Below, piece by piece: positions 44,232-55,684 of a DNA stretch of 64,000 nt. Below the pieces are notes generated by a model that did not search any database, had not been told where the DNA came from, and was given only the letters and a program-made list of their open reading frames with translations. Source of the stretch: Magnetospirillum sp. (GTDB lineage Bacteria; Pseudomonadota; Alphaproteobacteria; Rhodospirillales; Magnetospirillaceae); contig JANQAI010000005.1 in NCBI GenBank assembly GCA_024707145.1, positions 806,001-870,000 of the forward strand, in the 5' to 3' direction. The position numbers and the translations under genes were made by a program. Position 1 is the stretch's first letter; the number at the start of each line of letters is the position of its first letter.

Positions 44232-47200
44232 TTAAATAAGAAATCCGTCACGTGGCGGGGCCTCCATGTCGGCCAGGGCGTCGTCCAGGCGGGCCGGGCC
44301 GATCTCCATCAGCGTGGGTCCGTCGGTCCACACCAGGGCGCAGCGCACCCGGTGGCGCGGATAGACGCAGGCCAGGGCCAGCCGATAGGCCGCCATCTGG
44401 CGCACGTAGAGTTCGGGGATGTCGGCGGGTGTGGCCGGCGGGCGCCGGTTGGTCTTGTAATCCACCACCAGCACGTCGGTGTCGTTCACCACCAGGCGGT
44501 CCACCTGGCCGGCGATGGCGCGGCTTTCGCCGATCAGGCCGACGATGGGCACCTCGGCGCGGCTGCCTGGCGCGAACAGTGGCGCAAAGGCGGGATGTTC
44601 CAGCACCGCGCTGACCTCGTTGGCGATGCGCACGCGCTCGGCCGCATCGAACTCGGCCCCGGCCTTGCCGAGGAAGCGCATGGCCGCCGCCGGGCGCTTG
44701 TCCGGGTCCAAGTCGGGCAGGCTTTGCAGCAGCTTGTGGATCAGCTTGCCGCGCAGGAAGCGGCGGCCGTCCTCGCCCGGCGCCAGCGGCGAGCGTGCCG
44801 CCGGCTCCTCGCCGTCCGGACGCGACGGCGCCAGGGGCCGGGGCGGCGCCGGCTCCGGCAGTGGCGGCTGTTCGACCCAATGGGGCAGCGGCGCGGCGGG
44901 CCGGTGGACGGCCTCCGCCTCGGCCTTGCGGTCGGGTTCGCCGCTCTGCGGGCAGGAGAGCCGCAGCAGCAGGGCATCGGCGGTTTCGCCCTGGGCGGCC
45001 AGGAATGGGTCCTTCACCTCTTCCGCCAAGGGTGCCAGGGCGTCGCGGATCAGGTTGTACCAGCAGCCGGCGGGCGGCGCCTTCCTGGTCTGCCAGCCGC
45101 AGACCATCAGAGTGTCCTCGGCCCGCGTCATGGCCACGTAGAGCAGCCGGCGGTATTCGCGCTCGCGCGCCAGCTTCTGTGCGTCGCGGCCGGCCTGCGC
45201 CGCCGCGTCGTTCATCTCCGCCTGGGGCGGCCACAGCAACAGGTCGTCCTCCAGCCACAGCAGGCGCGAGCCTTGCGTCGGCATCTGCAGGGTGTCGGGC
45301 AGGAAGACGATGGGCGCCTGCAATCCCTTGGAGCCGTGCACGGTCATGATGCGCACGGCATCGCGCCCGCCCTGTTCCAGGTCGCGCTTGATCTCCACCG
45401 CGCCGGTCTCCAGCCAGTGCAGGAAGCCCTGCAGCGAGGGCGCGCGGCCCTGCTCGAAGGCCAGGGTCAGCGCCATGAACTCGTCCAGCGGGTCCTCGGC
45501 CTCTAGCCCCAGCCGCGCCACCAGCCGCTGCTTGCCGCCCAGGGGGCCGAGCACGCGGGCGTAAAGGGCATGGGGCGTCAGCCGATCCGCCTGGTTCAGC
45601 AGGTCGTCGAGGAAATGATAGGCCCGCGCGAACGCGCCCTCCTCGCCCACGCGCCTGCGCAGCGTGTCCCACAGGCGGGTATCGCCCCGGTTCCAGGCCA
45701 GCCGGAACAGCTCGTCTTCGGACAGCCCCACCAGCGGGCTTTTCAGCACGGTGGCCAGGGTCAGGTCATCCTCGGGAAGGACCAGGAAGTTGCCCAGCGC
45801 CATCAGGTCCATGACCGCCATCTGCTCGGTCAGCACCATGCGGTCGGCGCCGGCCACCGGCACCTCCAGCGCCTTCAGCTCGCGCACCAGGTCCTCGACG
45901 AACAGGCCGCGCCGGCGCAGCAGCACCATGACGTCGCCCGCCCGCACCTTGCGCCCCTGCGAGGGCAGCTCCTCGGCGCCCACCATGGCGCGGATGCGCC
46001 GGGCCACCAGCCGGGCCAGCCGGGTGCGCGGGGAATCGCCGCTGATGCGTTCCACCGGCGGCTTCCACGGCGGCACCTCGTCGGCGGCGCGCGGTTCCAC
46101 CGGCGGCCACACCTCGACCCGGCCGGCCATGCCCGAGCGGAAGGCCAGATGGGTGATGTCCTCGCCCTCGCCGGCGACGCCGTCGCGCGCCGCGGCACCC
46201 GGGGCGAATACGGCGTTGACCGCGTCCAGCACAGCGCGGGTGGAGCGGAACGACAGGTTCAGCGGGATTTCCGCCCATCGGCGCTCGGCCGCCGGCACGG
46301 CCTCGGCAAAGCGCCGGCGCATTTCCTCGAAGGCGCGGGGGTCGGCGCGCTGGAACGAATAGATGGACTGCTTGACGTCGCCCACGGCGAATACCGTGCG
46401 CAGGCGCTCGCGGGCGCCCAGGCCGGCGAAGAATTCCTCGGTCAGCGCCGCCACCACCGCCCACTGGTCGGGGTTGGTGTCCTGCGCCTCGTCGATCAGC
46501 ACGTGGTCGATGCCGCCGTCCAGCTTGTACAGCACCCAGGGTGCCACGCCCGGCTTGGCCAACAGGTCGCGCGCCGCCAGGATCAGGTCATCGTAATCCA
46601 TCAGGGCGCGGCCTTGCTTGCGCTGCTCGTAGGATCCCAGCAGCGCCTCGCCCAGCACCAGCAGGCTGGCGGTCACTTCGGCGATGGTGGCCGATTTCAG
46701 CCGGTCGGCGACGCGCAGCACACGTTCGGCCTCGGCCTCCAGCGCCGGCGCCACGCCCGGCATCTCCGCCACCTTCTTGGTGCACAGGGTCTTGCGGATG
46801 GAGCCGTCGGCGGTCAGATAGGCCAGCTTGTAGCGGGCGAAGCCGGCGGCGCGTCCCGCCGGGTCGGCCAGCCAGCGCTCCAGAATCTGGCCGCGCTCCA
46901 TGTCGGTCTTGCTGCCCGCCAGCAGGGCGCGCATGGCGTGGCGGCAGCCCTCCACATCGAAGGCGCCGTCCTCGCAGGCCTTGGCGACGATGGTCCGGGC
47001 GGTGTCGCCCTGGTCCAGCCCCAGGCGGTTGCGCACCGCCGCGATGACGCCTGCCACGCCGCCGTGCTGCTCCAGCAGGCGCTTGAGCCGGCCCCGCTCG
47101 CCGGCCAACTCGCCCATGAGCGCCGGGAAAGCCATCTCGTGGATGTGGTCGCTGACCTCGGCCAGGGCCCGCGCCAGGGCGGCGTCGAAGCCGTCGCGGG

Positions 47201-47717
47201 CCTTGGACAGCACCTCCTCCTTGGCTTCCTCCAGCAATTCGCCGGCGTCGCGGTCGTCCATCACCTGGAAGTGGGGCGCCAGTTCGGCTTCCAGCGGGAA
47301 GCGGCGCAGCAGCGACTGGCAGAAGGCGTGGATGGTCTCGATGTGCATGCCGCCGGGCACGTCGAGGACGCGGGCGAACAGCCGCCGCGCCCCGGTCGTC
47401 AGATCCTCGTCAGGCGTGCGGCCCAGCAGGCGGTGCAGGTCGGCGGCCAGATCGGCATCCGGCGCGGTGGCCCACCGGCCCAGCCGCTGGTTGATGCGGT
47501 TGCTCATCTCGGCGGCGGCGGCCTTGGTGAAGGTCAGGCACAGGATACGGTGCGGCGCCGTGCCGGCCAGCAGCAGGGTCAGCACCCGGTCGGTCAGCAC
47601 CTTGGTCTTGCCGGTGCCGGCCGACGCCGCCACCCACACCGACGCCTCGGGATCGGCGGCGGCCCGCTGCTTGGCGGACGCTTCGGCAAGAAGCTGCGAG
47701 GGGGCGGGCGGGATCAT
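44232..47717 (-). CDS. addA: Double-strand break repair helicase-nuclease AddA
   Basis: A 1161-aa UvrD-like helicase with a C-terminal RecB-type nuclease. Walker A is VAASAGTGKTKVLTDRVL near residue 30, followed by ILCLTFTKAAAAEM. Walker B is DHVLIDEAQDTNPDQW, and later motifs include VGDVKQSIYSFQRADP, IMTVHGSKGLQAPIVFLPD and LLYVAMTRAEDTLMV. The nuclease has DVLVVDYKTNRRPP near the C-terminus. With AddB it processes double-strand breaks for RecA. The start ATG at 47717 follows the family; the longer frame is rejected. A GxxExxY cassette and its repeats separate it from addB. Confidence 0.96.
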   Translation of the reverse strand: MIPPAPSQLLAEASAKQRAAADPEASVWVAASAGTGKTKVLTDRVLTLLLAGTAPHRILCLTFTKAAAAEMSNRINQRLGRWATAPDADLAADLHRLLGRTPDEDLTTGARRLFARVLDVPGGMHIETIHAFCQSLLRRFPLEAELAPHFQVMDDRDAGELLEEAKEEVLSKARDGFDAALARALAEVSDHIHEMAFPALMGELAGERGRLKRLLEQHGGVAGVIAAVRNRLGLDQGDTARTIVAKACEDGAFDVEGCRHAMRALLAGSKTDMERGQILERWLADPAGRAAGFARYKLAYLTADGSIRKTLCTKKVAEMPGVAPALEAEAERVLRVADRLKSATIAEVTASLLVLGEALLGSYEQRKQGRALMDYDDLILAARDLLAKPGVAPWVLYKLDGGIDHVLIDEAQDTNPDQWAVVAALTEEFFAGLGARERLRTVFAVGDVKQSIYSFQRADPRAFEEMRRRFAEAVPAAERRWAEIPLNLSFRSTRAVLDAVNAVFAPGAAARDGVAGEGEDITHLAFRSGMAGRVEVWPPVEPRAADEVPPWKPPVERISGDSPRTRLARLVARRIRAMVGAEELPSQGRKVRAGDVMVLLRRRGLFVEDLVRELKALEVPVAGADRMVLTEQMAVMDLMALGNFLVLPEDDLTLATVLKSPLVGLSEDELFRLAWNRGDTRLWDTLRRRVGEEGAFARAYHFLDDLLNQADRLTPHALYARVLGPLGGKQRLVARLGLEAEDPLDEFMALTLAFEQGRAPSLQGFLHWLETGAVEIKRDLEQGGRDAVRIMTVHGSKGLQAPIVFLPDTLQMPTQGSRLLWLEDDLLLWPPQAEMNDAAAQAGRDAQKLAREREYRRLLYVAMTRAEDTLMVCGWQTRKAPPAGCWYNLIRDALAPLAEEVKDPFLAAQGETADALLLRLSCPQSGEPDRKAEAEAVHRPAAPLPHWVEQPPLPEPAPPRPLAPSRPDGEEPAARSPLAPGEDGRRFLRGKLIHKLLQSLPDLDPDKRPAAAMRFLGKAGAEFDAAERVRIANEVSAVLEHPAFAPLFAPGSRAEVPIVGLIGESRAIAGQVDRLVVNDTDVLVVDYKTNRRPPATPADIPELYVRQMAAYRLALACVYPRHRVRCALVWTDGPTLMEIGPARLDDALADMEAPPRDGFLI

Positions 47718-47747
47718 CGAGACACTCCGCCGCAGCCCAAGGTGATG

Positions 47748-47777
47748 ACACGGATGGACACGGATGGACACGGATGG
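47748..47777. repeat. Three tandem 10-bp units (ACACGGATGG), left of GxxExxY
   Basis: Three exact tandem copies of ACACGGATGG end next to GTCATC, which contains the stop codon of the GxxExxY frame. Inverted, less perfect copies lie at 48157-48186 on the other side of the gene. Confidence 0.88.
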
Positions 47778-47778
47778 G

Positions 47779-48159
47779 TCATCGCAGAACCCGCTTCAGT
47801 TCCAGGCGCGGCTTGCCGAAATTCAGCAAAAGACCCACGGAGAGGTCTGCGGCCTTCAAATAATTCAGCAATTGGCCGGTGTGCTGCGAATTGAGTGCCT
47901 CGACGGCTTTCAGTTCGACGATGACACGCTCTTCCACGATCAAATCGGCGATATAGGTGCCGACAGGGTTTGCCTTGTAGGCAATGTGGAAGGCCACCTC
48001 TTCCCGATAGGCGAGCCCACGCAGCCGCAATTCATGTCCCAAACACTTGCGATAGACCGCTTCAAGGAAGCCGTGGCCCATGAGCCGCGACACCTCGAAG
48101 GCGCCGCCGATGATCTGTTCGGTAATTTTCTCGACGACGGCGTCCACGGGCGCGGTCAT
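47779..48159 (-). CDS. GxxExxY protein (PD-(D/E)XK-type)
   Basis: A 126-aa protein from the ATG at 48159: MTAPVDAVVEKITEQIIGGAFEVSRLMG, then GHGFLEAVYRKCLGHELRLRGL (the GxxExxY signature), then TYIADLIVEERVIVELKAVEAL (Asp and E-x-K of the nuclease-like fold), then TGQLLNYLKAADLSVGLLLNFGKPRLELKRVL. Length and motifs are standard for the family, whose function is not established. Inverted 10-bp repeats bracket it, and its frame is open backwards into addB, so as sequenced it can also be read as a C-terminal extension of AddB. It sits in the usual addB-addA junction as an insertion. Confidence 0.85.
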   Translation of the reverse strand: MTAPVDAVVEKITEQIIGGAFEVSRLMGHGFLEAVYRKCLGHELRLRGLAYREEVAFHIAYKANPVGTYIADLIVEERVIVELKAVEALNSQHTGQLLNYLKAADLSVGLLLNFGKPRLELKRVLR

Positions 48160-48186
48160 CCGTGTTGATCCGTGTCCATCAGTGTC
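48157..48186. repeat. Three inverted 10-bp units, right of GxxExxY
   Basis: CATCCGTGTT, GATCCGTGTC and CATCAGTGTC are degenerate reverse complements of the ACACGGATGG unit at 47748-47777. The GxxExxY start codon lies in the first unit. The same GGTCATC heptamer occurs at both ends of the cassette (47777 and 48154). Confidence 0.8.
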
Positions 48187-51100
48187 AACCATCGTCCTCA
48201 TTCCTCCCCCCTCCTCGCCCGCCGTCGCCCATTCGCGGATGCGGGCGAGGTGCTGGTAGTCGCTGTATTTGGGCGCGCGTTCGGGGTGGGGGCGGGCGGC
48301 GTAGGGGGTGCGGTCGTCGTCGAAGGTGGCGACCAGGGCGGCCAGTCCTTCCAGGGCCTCGTCGGTCAGCTGTTTGGGGGTGTCGCCGGCCGAGCGTTCC
48401 TCGCCGCCCTCCTGGCCGCCCTTGAGCCGCCAGTAGAGCATGCGGCCCACCTCGGCCGGGGGGATGCCATCGAAGCCGCCGAAGCGGGCGATGGCGCCTT
48501 CCAATGGCAGTTGCGGGGCGTAGCCCGCGGCGACTTCGCGGGCACTGGGCGGCTGGCCGGTCTTGTAGTCGATCAGCGCCAGGCTGCCGTCGGCCAGCAC
48601 GTCCACCCGGTCGGCGCGGGCATGCAGCAGGAACGGGCCGGCGGGCGCGGCGATCTCCAGTTCGCCCTTCACCTCGCAGAAGGTGCGCGCCACCTCGGCG
48701 CGGCGCTCGCGCTCATGCGCCACCAGCCAGCGCGCCACCGAGGTGAAGCGCGGCCACCAGAACGCCCACACGCCCGGCCGCGCCAGCACCTCGGCGAACA
48801 CCTCGCGGCCGATGGCGACCAGCCTTTCCTCGGCATCGGCGGGCAGCCGGCCGGGGTTTTCCATCAGGAAGCGCTCGATGGCGGCGTGCACCAGCGAGCC
48901 GTATTCGGCGGCGCCGGGATCGGCGTCGATGGGGTCGAGGGCGCGCAGGCCCAGCACGTGCTTGGCATAGACGCCGTAAGGGTCGCGCATCCACGTCTCG
49001 ATCTCGGTGACCGACAGCTTGCGCGGCCGCGCCGCCAGCGGCGGGCGCGGAGCGGGCGGGCCGACGCGCTCGAAGCCCTCGGGGCGGTCCAGTAGGGCGT
49101 GCCAGTCCAGGTACTGGCCGGCATCCTCGGCGAAGTGCAGGCCGGCGGCCTGCATCACCGCTTCCAGCCGCATCAGCCAGCGCGACGGCACGGTGGGGGT
49201 GCCGTCCACGCGGGCCGAGCGCGACAGCACCACCCGGGGCGCGGCGAAGCCCTGGGCAAAATCGTGGGCGGCCAGGCCGATACGGCGCTCGGGCGAGGGC
49301 AGGCCGAAAGCCTGGCGCATGGGGCGGCTCATCCACGGGTCGGCCTCGGCCTCGCCCGGCCAGGTGCCCTCGTTCAGGCCGGCCAGCACCATGATTTCGG
49401 CCTGCTGCAGGCGGGCCTCCATGGAGCCCCAGATGGACAGGCGGGGATGGCTGCCCCAGGGCTGGCGCACCACCTGTCCGGCCAGCAACTGGTCGAACAA
49501 GGCGGGGTAGAAGCGTGGCGGGATGGCGGGGAACAGCGGGCGCACCGCCTCGGCGGCGGTGCCCAACTCGCCCGCCCATTCCGCCAGAGCCTTGCCGGCT
49601 TCGCCCCGCCACAGGCGTTCAGGGCCGGGCAGCTGGTGGGTGGAGGCCAGCGCCTCCGCCGCCTCCATGTGGGCGCGCACCAGATCGGCCAGCGGCGCCG
49701 TCTCCGCCGACATCACCCGGTCGAAGGGGGCCAGCAGGGCATCCAGCCGGTCGAGCCCGTCGCGCACCTTGCCGTCCCTGGCGGCGGCCTTCAGACCGGC
49801 GATGCCGGGGGCGGGGCGGGGGCCGCGCAGGGCCGCCAGTTCCAGCCGGCGTACGCGGGCGCGGAAGAGCGCGGGGTCCTCGGCCCCGGCAGCCAGCGGG
49901 TGCTTCAGGCAGGCCAGGGTGGCGTGGGGCGGAAAGCCGTCGGCCACCATCTCGGCCAGCAGGCGCAGGAAGGTTCCCGGCTCGCTGGTGGACAGCGGCC
50001 GGCCGGCGGAATCGTCGATGGCGAGGCCCCAGCGCTCCAGTCTCGCCGGCCACCCGGCGGGCCAGGTTGCGGTCGGGGGTGACCAGGGCGGCGGTGCGTC
50101 CCTCGGTCTCCAGCGCCTCGCGCAGGATCAGTGCGATGGCGCCGGCCTCCTCGCGCGGGCCGGGGGCCTGGAGAAGCGACACGCCCGCCAGCGTGGCCTC
50201 GGGGGGGAACTCGCCGATATTGCGCCATTCCTCGCAGGTGGCGGCGGGGCGCAGCGCCTCGGCCAGCAGGGCCGAGCGGGCGGCGCGCGGGTCGGGCCGG
50301 GGCAGCAGCGGATGCACGGCGCGTCGCGGCACGCCGAGGTGTTCCAGCAGGCGCTTCATGCCCAGCTGCGGATGGCTGTCGTCCAACGCCGCCCAGGTGG
50401 TCTCGTCCATGGACAGGTCCAGCCCCGGCAGCACGATCCTGCCCTTGGGCAGGGTGGCGATCACCGCCATCAGCCCGGCGGTGGCCGGGCGCGAACCGGT
50501 GGAGCCGGCGGCGATGACCGGGGTGTCGGGCGGATCGGCGCGCCAGCGCGCCGCCTGGGCGTCCAGCACCCGGTTGACCCGTTCCTGCGGGTCCAGGCGG
50601 TCGCCCAGCAAGGCGGGCCAGTGCTCGGTGACGATCTTGAGGAAGTCCAGCGTCACCTGCCAATGGGCGGCGTAATCCTCGGGCACCAGCGCGGCCAGGC
50701 GGTCGAAGCCGATGCGCTCGATCTGCACCGCGTCCAGCAGCTTGGCCAGTTCGGCGGCCAGCCGTGCCGCCTGGTCGGGCGAGGGCGCGTGGCCGCCGCG
50801 TCCCGCCCCCATGGCCAGCACCAGACGGGTCAGCAGCAGGTGGCGCTCCACCGGCGCGATGGCCGGCGGCAGGTCCAGCGGCCCATCACCGAACAGCAGG
50901 GCATCGGCATCATCGCCCATATCGATGGGGCGCAGGCGCGGTAGCAGCAGCGGCTTGCCCCCGGACAGGCGCAGGAACGCCTCGCGTGCCGAGCGGCAGG
51001 CGCGCCGGTTGGGCAGCAGCACCTCCATCTCGGCCAGGCGCAACGGGTCGCCGTCGGCCTCGGCCAGCAGGTGGGCGGCCAGGGCGTCGACGAAGGCAAG

Positions 51101-51330
51101 GCCGGGCGGGATGGTGAAGATCTTGCCCGCGCTGGTGGTCATGGCGCCCCCGTTCAGTGTCTCTCCCAGGTACCACATCCAGGGCGCCGCCGGGAGGGGG
51201 CAGTCCTGCCGAACCTTGGTAATACCTTTATCTTGGCCCCCTCAACCTCTGGCGAATTTACCCGTACGACCGGCGCGCGCGACACTCCTTGCCGCCACCC
51301 CCGAGTGGCCCAGAACAACGGGAGGACTTC

Positions 51331-52851
<1,521 letters not shown>

Positions 52852-52864
52852 GGCTAACCGGTTT

Positions 52865-52899
52865 CCCGTCATGGCCGGGTCAAGCCCGGCCGTGACGGG
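52865..52899. repeat. GGCCGGG-type palindromic repeat between aldehyde dehydrogenase and DUF779
   Basis: Arms of 15 bp (CCCGTCATGGCCGGG and its complement with one G-T wobble) around TCAAG. The core ATGGCCGGG-TCAAG-CCCGGCC recurs at 53384-53406, just after DUF779. This is a dispersed repeat type seen in many alphaproteobacteria; it may also attenuate transcription. Confidence 0.8.
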
Positions 52900-52924
52900 A
52901 GACGGAAGACGGCGAGGTCCGATC

Positions 52925-53314
52925 ATGACCATTCCCCGCGTCACCGCCACCCCGGCGGCCGAGGCGCTGGTGGCGAAGCTGGCGGCACGCCATGGGCCGC
53001 TGGTGTTCCACCAGTCGGGCGGCTGCTGCGACGGCAGCGCGCCCATGTGCTTCGCCCGGGGTGATTTCCGCATCGGCCAGAACGATGTGCTGCTGGGCAG
53101 CGTGGGTGGCGCGCCCTTTTACATGGGCGGCCAGCAATTCACCTACTGGCAGCACACCCAGCTGATCATCGACGTGGTGCCCGGCCGCGGCGCCAGCTTC
53201 TCGCTGGAAATCCCCGAAGGGGTCCGCTTCCTCACCCGCTCGCGGGTGTTCAGCGACACGGAGGTGGCCGAGTTGGAGGCGGCGGGGCCGCCGCCGCGCG
53301 GCGTTCAGGCTTAA
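52925..53314 (+). CDS. DUF779 protein, aldehyde dehydrogenase partner
   Basis: A 129-aa protein of the DUF779 family: VTATPAAEALVAKLAARHGPLVFHQSGGCCDGSAPMCF is diagnostic, with the GCCDG pair, then VLLGSVGGAPFYMGGQQFTYWQHTQLIIDVVPGRGASFSLEIPEGVRFLTRSRVF. Family members usually lie directly beside ExaC-type aldehyde dehydrogenase genes, as here. Function is unknown; the clustered cysteines suggest metal or redox chemistry. Palindromic repeats flank it on both sides. Confidence 0.92.
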   Translation: MTIPRVTATPAAEALVAKLAARHGPLVFHQSGGCCDGSAPMCFARGDFRIGQNDVLLGSVGGAPFYMGGQQFTYWQHTQLIIDVVPGRGASFSLEIPEGVRFLTRSRVFSDTEVAELEAAGPPPRGVQA

Positions 53315-53354
53315 AGTTTGTCCGGTTCAGCTGGGTCGTTTTCTTCTTATCGTC

Positions 53355-53406
53355 ACCCTCGGGCTTGACCCGAGGGTCCATGGATGGCCGGGTCAAGCCC
53401 GGCCAT
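53355..53406. repeat. Two adjacent palindromic hairpins after DUF779
   Basis: ACCCTCGGG-CTTGA-CCCGAGGGT (53355-53377) and ATGGCCGGG-TCAAG-CCCGGCCAT (53384-53406). The second repeats the core at 52865-52899. They lie between the convergent DUF779 and murU genes and may end transcription from both sides. Confidence 0.8.
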
Positions 53407-53446
53407 GACGAGAGGGAAGAGCACTTTCATCAAAGCCCGACAAACG

Positions 53447-54159
53447 CTAGCCCGCCTGGGCTTCCAGGGCGCGCTCCACCTCGGGCAGGGCTTCCGGGGT
53501 GCCCACGTGGTACCAGCGGCCGTCATGGACGATGCCGAACAGCCGGCCCTCCTCCAGCGCGCGATCGTACAGCACGTTCAGCGAGAACTTGCCGGGGGGG
53601 CGTCGCGGAACAGGCGGGGGTGCAGGATCTGCACGCCCGAGAACAGCAGCGGCGCCACCTCGCGGTCGCCGCGCCGGCGCGGCACGCCCTCGGCGTCCAG
53701 GAAGAAATCGCCCTGACCGTCATAGCCCATGGCGGTGGCGGTGCGCTGCATCAGCAACAGCGCGTCCATGCGCTCATCGTCCCAGGAATCGGCCAGCCGC
53801 TTCAGCGCGCGGGTGGCGCCGTCGGTCCAGATGATGTCCGAATTGACCACGTAGAACGGCGCCTCGCCCAGATGGGGCAGCGCCTTGGCGACGCCGCCGC
53901 CGGTCTCCAGCAGCACCTCCTCGTGGGACAGGGTGATGCCGGGACGGCCGGACAGGTGGGCGGCGATCCTGTCGGCGAGCCAGTGGGTGTTGACCACCAA
54001 CTCGGTCACCCCGGCGGCGGCCAGATGGTCCAGCGCCCGGTCCAGCATGGTGCGGCCGGCCACTTCCACCAGCGGCTTGGGCGTGTGTTCGGTGATGGGG
54101 CGCATGCGCAGTCCCAGCCCGGCGGCCAGGACCATGGCCCGATGAGGATGGGTGCTCAT
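53447..54159 (-). pseudogene. murU: MurU-like nucleotidyltransferase, frameshifted in a C run
   Basis: From the ATG at 54159 the frame reads RAMVLAAGLGLRMRPITEHTPKPLVEVAGRTMLDRAL, the nucleotide-binding start of MurU/GlmU-like transferases, then ETGGGVAKALPHLG and PFYVVNSDIIWTDG (metal Asp). It fails at RDAPP. The missing end (GKFSLNVLYDRALEEGRLFGIVHDGRWYHVGTPE) is in another frame, reached by adding one C to a run of seven at about 53594-53600. Length is 3n+2, as one deletion requires. With AmgK it recycles cell-wall MurNAc to UDP-MurNAc. The ATG overlaps the amgK stop. Confidence 0.85.
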
Positions 54160-55166
54160 GGCGTGGGAACCGTCCTGTCTTCCTTCGGGATATGGGTGTC
54201 CAGCCACTGTTGGACATCCCGCAGCGCCGGGTGGGCGCAGGCCTGCTCCAGCAGGCGCCAGACCCGCGGGATGTGGTCCAGATAGACCGGCTTGCCATCG
54301 CGCTTGCACAGGCGGGTGAAGATGCCGATGACCTTGGCGTGGCGCTGGGCCGCCATCACCGCCCACGAGGCGTCGAAGACGGCGCGGTCCAGCGCCGGGA
54401 AGCGGGCCAGGTAGCGCGCCTTCATGGCCGCGATCAGGCCGGCGTCGATATCGCGGCGGGCGTCCTCCAGCAGGCTCATCAGGTCATAGGTGACCGGGCC
54501 GGCCACCGCGTCCTGGAAGTCCAGCAGGCCACAGGCCTTGAGGCCCGGCCGCTCCAGCAGCATCAGATTGTCCACGTGGAAGTCGCGCAGCACCATGGTG
54601 CCGGGCACGGCGCGGGCCAACGGAAACAGATCGGTCCACAGGCGCGCGTATTCTGCCCGCGCCGCCTCGCTCACCGGGCGCCCCACCGCTGGCAGGTACC
54701 AGTCGGTCAGCAGGCAGGCCTCGGTCAGCAGGCGCTCGTCGTCATAGGGCGGCAGCCCGGCGGGAATGGCCTCGGCCTGGGCGTGCAGATCGGCCAGCAC
54801 GTCGGTGGCGAGGGCGTAAAGCGCCGCCTCGTCATGGCCCTTGGCCAGCAGCCGGGTATAGGTGGCGTCGCCCAAATCTTCCAGCAGCAGCAGGCCGTTC
54901 TCCTCGTCCACCGCCAGCAGGCGCGGGGCGGAATAGCCCAGCTTTTCCAGATGGCGGGCGATGCGGACGAAGGGACGAACGTCCTCCTTGGGCGGCGGCG
55001 CGTCCATCAGCACGGCGCATTCGCCGCCGCGCCGCAGCCGGTCGTAATGGCGGAAACTGGCGTCGCCGGCCAGGCGGCCGCGTTCCGCCTCGCCCCAGCC
55101 GGCTTCGGCCAGGAAACGGGAGATCAGCGCGTCGCGCGGGCGCGCCACCACAGCATGTTCACTCAT
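54156..55166 (-). CDS. amgK: AmgK-like sugar kinase (aminoglycoside phosphotransferase fold)
   Basis: A 336-aa kinase of the APH fold. LAGDASFRHYDRLRRGGECAVLMDAPPP is the ATP lysine region, LLLLEDLGDATYTRLL the hinge, VLRDFHVDNLMLLE the catalytic loop, and GLLDFQDAVAGPVTYDLMSLLEDARRD the metal loop. This wording is that of the alphaproteobacterial AmgK group, which phosphorylates the anomeric carbon of MurNAc and GlcNAc. The start ATG at 55166 overlaps the tsaE stop, and its stop overlaps murU, so tsaE-amgK-murU is one coupled unit. Confidence 0.9.
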   Translation of the reverse strand: MSEHAVVARPRDALISRFLAEAGWGEAERGRLAGDASFRHYDRLRRGGECAVLMDAPPPKEDVRPFVRIARHLEKLGYSAPRLLAVDEENGLLLLEDLGDATYTRLLAKGHDEAALYALATDVLADLHAQAEAIPAGLPPYDDERLLTEACLLTDWYLPAVGRPVSEAARAEYARLWTDLFPLARAVPGTMVLRDFHVDNLMLLERPGLKACGLLDFQDAVAGPVTYDLMSLLEDARRDIDAGLIAAMKARYLARFPALDRAVFDASWAVMAAQRHAKVIGIFTRLCKRDGKPVYLDHIPRVWRLLEQACAHPALRDVQQWLDTHIPKEDRTVPTP

Positions 55167-55630
55167 GGGGCCAAATCTTTCAAACGGTCGTCCCACTGGT
55201 CGTGGGAGCTCAGGGTGGCGCGGCGCGAGCCTTCGCTCGCACCGGCGGACAGGGCCACCTCCAGCCGGCGGCGCGGGGTCAGGCCGCCCAGCCGGTCGGG
55301 CCATTCGATGACGCTGATGCCGCCGTGGAAGGCATCCTCGATGCCCAGTTCGAAGGCGTCGTCGGGCTTGTCCAGCCGGTAGAGGTCGAAATGCCAGATG
55401 TCGCCGGCCTCGGCCTCGTAGACCTGCACCAGGGTGAAGGTGGGGCTGGGAACCTCTTCGTCCTCGCTGGTCAGCGCCTGCACGAAGGCGCGCGCCAGCG
55501 TGCTCTTGCCGGCGCCCAGATTGCCCGACAGCAGGATCACGTCACCGGGGCGGGACAGGGTGGCCAAGCGGCGGCCGAGGTCGCCGGTGGCGGCCTCGTC
55601 GGCCAGATCGAGGGAAAGGGTGGCAGTCAT
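55163..55630 (-). CDS. tsaE: tRNA threonylcarbamoyladenosine biosynthesis ATPase TsaE
   Basis: A 155-aa ATPase. Walker A is LLSGNLGAGKSTLARAFVQAL near residue 40, then EEVPSPTFTLVQVYEA and IWHFDLYRLDKPDDAFELGIEDAF, which are diagnostic, and VIEWPDRLG. It assists TsaB-TsaD in making t6A37 in tRNA. The ATG at 55630 is chosen because the protein then starts MTATLSLDLADEAATGDLGRRLA; the longer frame passes through a dispersed repeat and is rejected. Confidence 0.95.
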   Translation of the reverse strand: MTATLSLDLADEAATGDLGRRLATLSRPGDVILLSGNLGAGKSTLARAFVQALTSEDEEVPSPTFTLVQVYEAEAGDIWHFDLYRLDKPDDAFELGIEDAFHGGISVIEWPDRLGGLTPRRRLEVALSAGASEGSRRATLSSHDQWDDRLKDLAP

Positions 55631-55684
55631 CCCTCGCTTGTATCCCGCGTTCGGGGGAGACGCAAATACCCGAATGGGGATATA

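Larger units (their letters stand above)
47779..51142 (-). pseudogene. addB: Double-strand break repair protein AddB, frameshifted and fused to GxxExxY
   Basis: From the ATG at 51142 (MTTSAGKIFTIPPGLAFVDAL) the first frame covers the N-terminal helicase-like part (LLPNRRACRSAREAFLRLSGGKPLLLP; VIAAGSTGSRPATAGLMAVI). The second frame resumes near 50040 and includes VLAGLNEGTWPGEAEADPWMSRPMRQ and the nuclease motif SLALIDYKTGQPPSAREV. The break reads GGCGAG-A-CTGGAG, one extra A; removing it restores AGELERWGLAIDDSAGRP. Length is 3n+1. The AddB part ends near EWATAGEEGG (about 48210) and then runs without a stop into the GxxExxY cassette. The Fe-S cysteines of some AddB proteins are not seen. 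It partners AddA. Confidence 0.86.

Noticed and set aside
47748..47777. Tandem 10-bp units as a CRISPR array
   Set aside because: The units are contiguous with no spacers, only three copies are present, and no cas genes are near.
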